NCBI GenBank assembly: GCA_012845835.1
Contig: JABAKD010000010.1
Location: forward strand, 16,407,355-16,471,354
Length of the DNA: 64,000 nt
Direction: 5' to 3'
Source of the DNA: Undaria pinnatifida
Lineage: Eukaryota > Sar > Phaeophyceae > Laminariales > Alariaceae
Both the position numbers and the translations under genes were made by a program. This document shows positions 49,801 through 61,800 of this stretch, piece by piece (position 1 is the first letter of the stretch; the number at the start of each line of letters is the position of its first letter). The notes under the pieces were generated by a model that saw only the letters and a program-made list of their open reading frames with translations, did no database searches and was not told the DNA's origin.

Positions 49801-52800
49801 GCAGTCATGGTTCCAGAACGTGTACTTCACGCGGGGGACCTAAGGAGGATGGCAGGCGGACAACAAACAGATGTAAAAAACAAGCAAGGATCGAGCATTA
49901 CAAAGCGGGGGGAAGTAAAACGCTTTCAGTTCCATCGCAGTCTCAAAAATCTTCTTCATATATCACAGACGGTTGGCCTTCCGGTTACGAGCGGTTGCGA
50001 ACGTGCGCTGAAACAATTTCTACGCGTTCCACCGCGCAATGCCAAAGATGCGTTCTCGCTCCCCCCTTCCATCTCCCCCCGCCCCACCACTCCCTCCCCT
50101 TTTCTCCCACCACGCCCCGTTCACCGCTCCCCCCCCCCCTCACCCCGTCCTCATTTCCCCTCTCCTGCCTCCCCCCGCAAAAACTCCCTACTTACCCTCC
50201 CACCCGTCCCCCCACCGCCTCCCCTCCCACCCAACCCAACCCCCCGACGACCCCCCCGTTCCCATCGCTCCCCTACCCAATCATGCCCCTCGGGGCACGT
50301 AAAAAAAACATATTCCCCCTCTCGCCCACATCCCGAGACCTTGCGTCTCTGTTGCTCGTACGTTGTCATCCGGTCACCCCCCCCACCCCCCCAATCCAAC
50401 CTGTCCACCCACCTGAAGCTCCGCCAAGACCTTGCGGCTCTGTTGCTCGTACAGCGTCATCCGGTCCTCGCAGCGCAGCAACAGCCGCCCCGAGGTCCCT
50501 CCGAAGTGCATCCCGTCCGTAGTCGGGTGGGGTGGGGTGCACTTCTTCGTCACCTCGTTAGAGAAGTTCTTGATCAGGATCTGGGAGGGATTGATGGAGG
50601 AGTGGGAGGTGGTGGTGGGGGGGGGGGGGGGGAGGATAATGGGGGGGGGGGTGACAGTGGGACGGAATAAGTTTCAGATCATCCCAGTGGCGTGATTGGG
50701 TACACGTGGGAGGGGACGGGGGGTGAACGGAACAATTTTTTTCGGTCCACATCAATCCACATCAACACGCCTCCTAGAGCGAACCACCCCATCCCCAACA
50801 CCTCTCCACCAGCTGGTCACCCCTCACTGGTCATCTCTCACCCCCCCCCCCCTTCCCCCTCCCCCCCCCCTTCCACACCCCCTTCCCTTCCCCTTTCCCA
50901 CATACCTGGCGGCTCTTGTCGAGCACCGCAAAGCGGTTGCGCGAAAGGAACACCGCGGCAAGGCAAGGCCCGCGGCGCATCTCATTAGGGTCCGCCCCAG
51001 CTCCGTTAGCACTCCCGTCCGTGCTGAAAAAGGTCATCAGCTCGTAGCACCCACCATCCGTGTCGTAGGTCACCTGTCCAGCGGAACGTAAAACGAGGGA
51101 CAGCGCAAAGGCTAACGTAATTGCAGGTATCGGGTAACAGCGGCGGGTGTGAAGCAATTATTCCTGTCATCGCGCTCAGCGCTGTTCAGTTGAAATCATG
51201 GTTGCCTAAGAACGTCATATCAAAACCCCCGCCCCCCCTACCCCCCCTCCTTCGATAATCAACAGCTCACCGTGCACCTCCAGCAAAATCCGAAAATATC
51301 AACACCAACACCACGCCCCCCCCCCACCACCCCCCCCCCCCCCCCCCCAACAGAAGCAAAGCCTGACACCGAACTCACCAGCGTGTTGCTCTCGACAGTG
51401 TTAAGCCCCACTTACACCCAGCCCCCCCCCCTCCCCCCCCCCCCCCCCAACCTGACATTCCCAATAACACACCACCACCCCCACCGCCACCCTTGAACCA
51501 CCGCTACCCCCCCCCCCACCCCCCACCCCCAACAGAAAACAAAGCCAAGCTACGCAATCACACCACTCGTACCCTCATCACCCCCCCCCCTCCCTCCTCC
51601 TCCCCCATCCCCACCCCCAACAGAGGCAAAGCCCTCACCGGCACGTTGCTTTCAGCAGGGTCGACTCCGCAGCCCAATCCTAACTACCACTACCCCCACC
51701 TCCACCTCCGACATAATCCCCCATCACCACCGCCACCACCACCACTACCAACAAGCCCTAGCCATCCCACCACCACCACTACCGCCATCAGCGCCACCAA
51801 CACTACCAGAACACCCCCCCCAAAAAAAACAAACAATACCCGGCAAGGAACTGACCAGCACATTGCTCTCAGCAGGGTTGAAAGAGTTATGCTGGAGGCT
51901 GCGCGGTCCCTGGCCCAAGCTCGCCCCTTGGCTCTGCCCCGGGCGGCGCATGCTGACGAGCGGGTGGTCTCTGCCAGTCTGCAGCTCGTGCACCCGTAGG
52001 TAGCGGTCACGCACGTACAGAAGACGCGACCCTAATGGAAAAAAAAATGGACAGGGAATGGGAATGGGGAGGAAGGGAGGAAAGGTGGGGGGGGGGGGGC
52101 ATCGTAAGGCGGTGCGGTGCAGACGGCAAGGTGTTGCGGCAGCGCCGTTTGCAGTTTTTTCTTTTCGTTTTTCATTGTTGTGTTGGGAATTAGCAAAAAA
52201 CAATCTCCACCTCCAGCTCTATCTTCATTTACACCTCCACCCGCCCCTTCATGTCCCCCATCTCGTATCTCCATCGTTCACCGTGGGTGTCGTAGGCCGG
52301 CCTTTCCCTTTCGAGCTTGAACACGATCATCCCGCTGTCGTGGCCGGCCGCCAGCAGGTTCTGCTCCGGGTGAGCCGCGAGGATCCAGAAGCGGTCATTC
52401 TCCCTGCGGAACGTCTGAACGCCCATGCGCTGGCTGATGTCCCACACCTGTTGATACAGCAGTCGTGAACCCGCGTTAGTGCGGTACCCTTTAGTGCGGG
52501 GTCCCAACTTAGTGCGGTCAAAATCGCTTATCACGAGCTTGTCCTACACAAAAGCCCCGCGTTATTGCGATACTGTCTAGTGCAGGGTCCCAGCTTAGTG
52601 CGGTCTAAATCGCTCATCACGACCTCGTCCTACAGAGTACAGCACCAAGCCCCGCGTTAGTGGGGTACCCTTTAGTGCGGGGTCCCAGCTTAGTGCGGTC
52701 AAAACAGCTGATCACGACCTCGCCCTACAACAAAATCCTGCCTTAGCGCGATACTTTCTAGTGCGGGGTGCCAGCTTAGTGCGGTGAAAATTCAAAATAT

Positions 52801-55800
52801 CACGACCTCGTCTACAGAGGACAGCACCAAGCCCCGCGTTAGTGCGGTACTTTCAAGTGCGGGGCCCTATCTTAGTGCGGTGAAAAATCGCTTATCATGA
52901 CCTCGTCCTACAGCGCACCGCACCATTTAGGGATAGTTCGATGCCCCACTCTAGGACGAGTATCATCTTCGACTTATGCATTGCACTAATGAGGAACTAT
53001 GATAAGTGCCACGCGCTCGCGCAGCGAGCGACCGGGGCGCACGATAAAAGCGTTGACAAGCAAACAAGCCCGGAACAAAAAACTGTCGCCGAACCGCACC
53101 CGCCGACGAAGCACCGTCTACAAAACACGATCTACACAGCACCGCTGTCTACACAGCATCGCCGTACGAACCCCCTTCACCCCCGCCCGAACCCTTCCCC
53201 AGCCCCCCCCAACCCCCTTCTCCCCAACTCCACCCTCCCCCTCCACCGCCCCACCCCTACCCTCCACCCCCCCATCCTCCCGCCCGCGACCCCCTCTTCT
53301 CCCCGTCCCCCCCTTCGAAAGCCGAGCGTAGGCGGGGGAGGGCTTTCCTCGGGTGGTTACATATAATGTCTCCTCACCCGGATGGCGCGGTCCTCGCTGT
53401 TGCTCACGATCAGCTCGCGCTTAGGGTGGAAGATGACGCACGAGACGTTGTTGGTGTGTCCCGTCATCGTGTGCACCTCCCACGCCTTAGTCTCGTTCAT
53501 GCGCCACAGCTTCACCTGCACGGAGGGGGTTGGAAAACCACAGGCGGGATGAATAAGGGGGGGGTAGGACAAGCGGAATGTTTAGATGGGGGTCGGAAAA
53601 CAATAGTCGGGATGGATAGGGGGGGCGGGGGGGTCATCGTGTGCACCTCCCACGCCTTAGCCTCGTTCATGGGCCAGTCACCGGGAGTTGGGGGGGAGGG
53701 CACAGGCGGGATGAATAGGGGGGAAGGGTATAAAAACACAGGCGGGATGTATATAGGGGCAAAAAGGGGAAGCAGCAGGTTTGAGGGAAGGGGGGGGGGG
53801 GGGTTGTGCGTTACACGGAAATCAAGGCACACCATTCGGCATGAAGCAGCGAAGCACCAACCAGCAGAACCCGCCCACACCATGTCCTATATACAATAAA
53901 ACCAGCTATTATATCGTGTGCCTCGAAGGTGAAAAAAATAAATGTCTCGAATTAGTATGAACTATCGAAAACATTCGGACACAGCAGCTTAAAAAAGCAG
54001 AAATCGCAAACCGCGACCAAGATCGACTCGAAAAGCATGCATGTCCTCCCGCCCCGCCCTATCGTCTGCTTCGAAAAATATCCATGCGGGTTTACCGGAA
54101 TGAATAATGATATCGTTGTTGTATGCCATAAATAGCTCCCTTCTCCATCCCGAATAAAAACAAACACCAAAGGATGGTACCTGGCGGTGGTCCAACAACA
54201 AAAAGAGCACAACAAAAACAAAAACGAAAAACGGTATAATACGAGCATATATCTGACAGCTATTCGCTCCGGAGATGAGCGGCAGCGTCCGCTGGAAGCT
54301 ATAGTGAGTAGCCCAGTTCACACGCCTTTATTTACCCATCACTATTAATATTAAAAAACAACAAAGCAAAAAAGCACACACACCAGATACCAGGTACCCG
54401 ATTCAAGAGCCCCATGGAACAGGACCGTTCTAATCTCCGTATAGGTCTTATCTTAGGTTCAGCATCGTACAAACAATATTAACCCCTCTACTACAACTGG
54501 AAACCCGTCTTGGGGGAAAAATTACTTGGAATTAGTATAAGCAGTAGTATAAGCCGGGAGGCTTGGGGCTCTATAGCGGTCAATAGTTAATAGGATGCTG
54601 GCGACTTCCAACATTTATTGGGTTGGGAAAAATGAAAAACAGTGTTAAAACCGACGAACACCATGTTAACCCAAGGTCAACCAGCCCACCAAAAAAAAAA
54701 GACAGAAAAAAAGAAGGTATTACAGGAACACGTATCTCTGGCCGACTCTTTCGCTGTTTTTTTCGTGGGTTGGGGTGGCCTCGTCTTGTGACTTTCGACG
54801 GTTTCAATACTGCTATTAATAAGTGTCTGCCAGTGGCGTGAGCGCGCAGCAGTAAGAGTAGGGTCATGCTGCGCCCGTCCCGTGCGATAATTTGCGTTGT
54901 TGTCGTTCGGACACCAGTTTTATCGTCGCTAACCAGCGATCGCCCACGCATAAATCGTCGTTGTTTCGTCATTTTTCCTTCGCGGAAGTCTCAAAGGGAT
55001 CAATATAATAGTACCAAAATGCCCTGCGTGTGCCGTATACCTCCTACCGCTACGCTTTCAATACACTACTGCAGTAAACACACACCCCCTCTATACCCGG
55101 CGTGTCCCGGGCTCATTCGTGTGGCGGATTCTGGAATCGTCAAGAAAAAACAATCAGTGTTTTTGCGCAGGTGGGACCACGTCTCGAGGGAGCGTCGGAT
55201 CGGAACAAGGCGACCTGACAAACCTCCTGACCCCACCTGACCCGTCCCATGACATTTCGATCACCTCCTAACCCGAGCCGACTCGAGGCCCCACTGAGTT
55301 CTTGAAAACCTCATGACCCGACCCGCGGGCCCGGTCATGACCCGTGAAAAACCCGGGTTTTTTTCGCTATTTTTCTTCCCTCTGAAGCCCCAAAGAGATT
55401 AACCCCGTTAGAGCCCCAATATCCTTCCCTATACTAACTTCAAGTAATTTAGTAAAAAAAAAGGGTTTCCAGTTGTACAGGCTTTTAAACGGGGTATACC
55501 ACGGTATAGCATTACCTGACGGTCGTCCGCTCCAGAGATGACGAGCGGCAGCGTCGGGTGGAAGCTAGCCCAGTTGACGCCCCTGTCGTGCCCCTCCAAC
55601 ACGTACTTCACCACGGCGTCGGTTCCCCCGAACAGGTCGGAGTTGACCCGCGAAACCATGTCGTCGTGTGGCTGCTATACACCGAAACGAACGAACGAGC
55701 GGCGGCATATTATAAAACGGATACATTTCCCTCCACAGCTGTCAGAATTTGTCCCTATCAGAAACGGGTTTTATAGTTTCCGCGCACAGACTGACTAACA

Positions 55801-58800
55801 TCACCCTGTTGACCCTGATAGCTACACTGTAGTTGTAAGGGGAGTCGCCGACCTATATCCTTAATGAGGACACACAACCCGTGATACGCGCGATCGGAGT
55901 ATCACACACAGCTTGCAAAGATGAGTTTCGACAAAATCTTCGATCTTACAGCTGGAGTGTATTTTCATTTTTTATAATACGGATACATATGATATATGTT
56001 CGATCTCACAGCTGTTGCGTACTTTAACTTTTCGTAATACTGTACCGGTCGTATATTATTAGATGGCTACATATTTAATATCAAAAAAATAGTGTAAGGC
56101 GGTTTCATGTTACAGGACCGAGACATATTACAAGACGGTTACATAAAATGGTTACCTGTTGCTTGACCCGAACAGGTCGGAGTTGACCCGCGAAACCATA
56201 ATCGTCGCGTTGCTATATACCGAAAAGACAGGGTTGCGCAAAAGTCGGGGCGCATACCAAACATCCAGGTGGTTTGTGCACGCGAACGGAAAGCAGACAA
56301 GTAGACAGACAAGTGGGGGCGGGGAGAGAGAGAGCGAGAGAGGGGGGGAGGGAGGGAGCCCCCCCCCCCCCCCCCCGCTCCCTCATCTTCGAAACAAGAA
56401 CCTTTCAGCCTGCTCCCAACTTGCCCTGAGCCTGATTCATACATATATATACTGCCTCCGCTCACCATCGCCGACGGTGCTCCACGGACGGTCTTCTTCC
56501 TAAGCCCTGTCGTGTCCCACACGCGTACCGTTTGGTCTAGCGACGCTGACACCACTAGGTCGTCCTGCAGCGACGACATTTGATGGACCAAAACGACGGA
56601 TATGAGTACAACAAGGCACTAACACGTGACAGATCAGATGGCTGTACAGATGACTGCACACATCACAGTCCGTTTTCATGGATCTGCAATTTTTCACGGA
56701 CCTGCGTCACCAGTACGTCTGATCTAGCGACGCCGACACCACAAGGTCGTCCTGCAGCCATGATACGAAGCATTAGATGGAACATGAAGAGGGGGACGAG
56801 GTACGCGGAAAAGAGCAATTGCTTGTGTTCAGAAAATATTCAAACTCGCACATATCAGATCAATTTACAGATCATATCACTGTACATATCAGATCGCTGA
56901 ACAGATAACACAGATAACACAGATCACTCTCACAGATATGCATCATCTGTACTCTACATAGCGACGCCCGACAGCACCAGGTCGTCCTGCCGTCGTGAGG
57001 ATGGATGGAACAAGACGAAGGAGATGAGGCACGAAGCGGAAAAGGCCTTTTGTTGTTTAGAAACCCTCGCACCCCGGACAGATCACGTCGAATAGATCAG
57101 ATGACACAGAGGTCACACATCGAACAGATTGTACAGATGACACACAAATTACGGATCTGCGTCATCTTTGCGTTTTGGTCATGTTGGTCGATTCGAGTCG
57201 GGTCGGATCATGGGCGGATCGAAGTATCCATTGGTGGATCTGCATCAACTACACGTTTTACCTATATAGCGACAACGACACCACAAGGTCGTCCTGCCGC
57301 CGTGGAGGTAGAACAAGACGGCACACGAGTCACAAGGAACACTATTGCACGAGTCGGACAGCATCAAATCCCTGCACAGATCACCCAGATGATCTTCACC
57401 GATCTGCACTAGCTGAACGTCTGATCTATTTAGCGATGCCGACACCACACGGTCGTTCTGTCGTCATGGGGATGGGCGGAAGAAGACGAGGGAGACCAGC
57501 ATTTCCTTAAAATAAACTAACCCGAAGGGCTTCGTACGCTTGCTAGATTCAGTTCCTCCACCTTCGCCACCCCGATACTCCGTAAAACACGATTGACCAT
57601 CACGGCAACCACTACGAACACTGTCGTTTTCGTGCCGACTCGTCACAAGTCCTCGCCCTACGCTCTTCTTGGGGGTAGGGAGCTCCAAGGGTCGCTACCG
57701 AATGGTGTTTGCTGATTTAAATTCGCTTGGCGATTTCTTCGTACAAATGGGCTGTTGTTCCATTTCATAATCGTCAGTTAGCATCCTCACCAACAAGCGA
57801 ACCGCAATTTGGCAAGGACGCTAGCCGATCATTATGAAATGGAACAACCGCCCATTCTGTGCGGAAAAATGGCCAAGTGAACACAAATCAGGCATACCAT
57901 TCAGCGGCGACACCCAAACCCCCCCACCCTCAAGAAGAACGTAAGACAGGCACTTACCACGCAGGGCACCAGACGCATGCTGCGGTAGCGTTGGTTGCAC
58001 CTAAATATTTCTGAAACCCTTCACTTGAGCATCCATCTCCACAGGGTGTTTGCGACTTTCAAATTTCTGTTGGGGTTGAAAATACATTATATTAGCCTCG
58101 TCGACGGCTGATGTTACACCATTTTTCATACTAATACTAGTATTGAAACCGACGAACGTCATGACCAAGGCCAACCAACCCACGAAAAAATGGTTAGAAA
58201 AAAAAGAAAAAAAACGGTACGAAGCAAAAACTTATTTCTAACAAAACAGTTTTTTGCCAATTTTTCGTGGGTTGGGTTGGGTTGGGTTGGCGTTGGATTG
58301 TGACTTTCGACGGTGTCAAAACTATTAATAGTGCAATATGCTTTCCTACACAACTCCTACCCAACCAAGGTTGGCATCTTGCAAAAACACGCTTACATCT
58401 CAACCGAATTCCGATTTTGGGAATAAATGAAAAGCCATACCCGATTAACAATCCAATGGCCTAAGCACCCCCACATAGGGACTAAATGAAAAGCCATACC
58501 CGATTAACAACTTCATGGCCTACAGTATGTACCCCGCGAAATTGCATAAAATGACGTCAAAAATCACCAAAAACGGGCCAAAAACGAACTCAAGACTCAG
58601 TTAAAAAACTTGCCAAAACGCCCCCCGCAGTAAAAACCCCACTGGAATTCCAAAGACACTCTTCTCGATTGAGGACCCCCGCCAATCAGCTTTGTTTGGG
58701 CCAAAAAGTGCTATAACCCCTAGATGTTTTTTCTTCTTCTGTTTTTTATCCTCCGGGGCATGGGGAAAACTAAAAGTTAAGCTCAGCACACTTCCACAAA

Positions 58801-61800
58801 TTTTCATACATCTCGTGTGTCAATTTAACTCTATTGCACCCGCAATCCAGCGCAAGCTGGCGTGTCCTCCAATTCCCGTGGTAGCGACAGCGCGACGTCA
58901 CCGACACTACTCCAGCAGCGCTGGCAACACAAGCTAAACCAGGCGGGTCATATACAGATCAGGGATCCGTCTATCGTGAAAAACATACCGGGAAACATGA
59001 AAAGGGAGCTGGCATGTCTCATGGGCGGATAGTTCCGTCTAACGCACAAGTACAGAGTGGCGCAACAGGGATGCTAGCGACTTATCACGAAACAATGTAT
59101 ACTTTCGGGTTCGAATCCTCTCTAGCCAGCAGTCTCCGGGGCGAGCCCTTCACCACGTATATATCATCATGGCATCTACAGTACAGGAGCACATTTGTAT
59201 TCTATATTTTCAATCATCCCATGTACCAGTAGTTCATACGAGAGGTTGGTGTCGTGAACGAAAAGAGGATGGCGTGAATGATATCTGGTACCTGGTATAT
59301 ATGTGATGCGATGCGAAATAATCCATGTACTTATATTTATCATCACTTTCACTTTCCAGCTCAGCTCGTGGAAGGTTTTACTCTCCGCCCCCTTCTGGAC
59401 ATGCCGTGGTCACAGGTGTCTTTCTCCCCCTCCCCCCGGTACTTGCCGTCACTTTCAGCTTGCATAGGGGTCAGCATTCCCTCTACTCAAACTCGTCGAT
59501 TTTGCATCGAAATTTGCTAACTTACTCTTTCGCACTTTGTGTTGTGGATACATACGATATTATACCTGTTTTTCACATGTCACGATAATAAACACTTCAC
59601 GCACAGGATATCACCTCATTATCTTTCGAGAGCCATCCATGCCGCTGTGTTCCCCCCCCCCCCCCCGCCTCGAACGCCCCCTTCTTCCCCATCACCCGCA
59701 CCATCGCCTAGACCTAGCACCACACGTATAACAAACCCCTCACCTAAAGCCCTTCCCCCCCCCCCCCCCCCCCCCCCACCTCCCCCCCAACCCATCCCGC
59801 CCCCACCCCCTCGAACACTCCACCCTCTCTTTACTCACTGATTGTACGACTTACCCCAGGATATACATGATAAACTGATGTATTATTTCCAAAACCGTCA
59901 CATTTATCCCCTCAAAATAATGTATAGTTTCCAGGCACATATTGAGCTCCCCCCCCCCCCCGCCCCAACCCCCCCCCCCGCCCCCAATAATATACTGGTG
60001 CCAAAACCGTCAGATTTATCCCCCTCGAAAGGATTTATTGCTTACATGCACAAATTGCCCCCTTTCCCCCCCCCCCCCCCCCCTCCAAACCCGCTCGCTT
60101 TTGATCAAAACCAGGCCCCCACGTCCTTCAAAACTCCGCCCCACCCCCCTCACCGGTTGTTCGACTTACAAGATTCACTTGATTCGACTTACAAGATTCA
60201 CTTGATAAAAGGATACATTTCCCTTCACAGCTGTCAGATTTTGTCCCCCTCAGAAACGGGTTTTATAGTTTCCGCGCACAGACTAACTAAAATCACCCTG
60301 TTGACCCTGATAGCTACACTGCAGTTGTAAGGGGAGTCGCCGACCTATATCCTTAATGAGGACACACAACTCGTAATGCGCGCGATCGGAGTATCACACA
60401 CAGCTTGCAAAGATGAGTTTCGACGAAATCTTCGATCTCACAGCTGGAGTGTATTTTCATTTTTTATAATAAATAAGGTATATCACATCATGCAGCACCG
60501 CCTCTCTAGTAATAAACCTGGCCACTGACCCTGGCTACATTTCTTATTTTTAGACAGGGTGTACCCCAACCTAACTCTACAATAAACGCTTCCGAATTTC
60601 TTGGTTTTGCATAAATCTCAGGCTGATTTGTCTTGCGGGGCTCTTTCTCACGGGGGCGCTGTATGTATTAATAGTGTATATAGAGGAAATCATACCTGTA
60701 CCTGGCATCACAAATCACAACGTGAATATCAGACGTATCTCATGGTATATCACGATTCTTGATGTAGATATATCGACCTCCACATTTTACCTTGGGATGG
60801 AAGTTTTTTTTTCTCTTCTTTTCTTTACCTGGCGTCGGACAAATCACATGATATATCAGGACTTTTGATAACAGATACCCATCTCTACCACATGGTACTA
60901 CGTGCATGGGGTGGAACATATCACATGATGTAGCAGACACAAAAAAAATGATATATATCAGACATATCATATGGAATCTCAGGATTCTTCCATGATATGT
61001 ATACCGATCTCTATCCCTTACCTTGGGATGGAAGGCCGCGCACATGACGTAGTGGTTGTGGCCGGTCAGAACCGCGATGCAGGTGCGGCTCTGCCAGTTC
61101 CAGATGCGGATCGTCTGCAAAGACAACAAAAACACACACAAGGAAACAAACATTGACGTTGACGTTGACGTTTTGACTTTTGTTTGTATTTTAGCCTCCA
61201 GCGGATGGGAAAAAATAACGCTCAAGCTCACCACAGCAGTGCCACAAATTTCCATACATGTCGTGTGCCAATTTAGCTCAACAAATCGACATTCGAACGC
61301 GTCAAGCGGCAACATCGAGTGCATATCATACGGTGCAGCAGCAACGCAAAAAACAAAGAGACAGATGGGTGTACCTCCTTCGAAACCTGAGAGGAAACCA
61401 TTATCAAAAAGTACTGGCGATTAAAGCACCGGCGACGAAGCATCCAGGGGAACTGGTGGCGTAGGGTTAGGCGTGTGTCGAAAACGGAAAACGTGGTCAT
61501 GGCAGAAATGCGGGGAGCATGCTGGACTTTGTACTGTTGCGCGATCTTCTCGTCGACGCTTGAAAGTACCACCCGTTTTGGGTGTTGCCATATATGCAAC
61601 ACATGGAGTTGGGAGACATGCGGGGAGCATTCTGGACCTCGTACAGCTGCACGCTCTTTCCCTAGACGCTTGCAAGCACCACCCGTTTTTTTTTTGTTTC
61701 GCTTTACATGGGTTGCAGTGACAATATTAGCTTGGAAAAGTCGGCGAAAGCGGTGCATTGAACAACGCAAATGTAGGGAGACATTGTAGAGTGGAGGTAT

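Noticed and set aside
49867-50400. Pro-rich open frames (also 9876-10223, 52941-53366, 59539-60330)
   Set aside because: They arise from C-rich intron or intergenic tracts opposite or between COPA exons and show no conserved motif.
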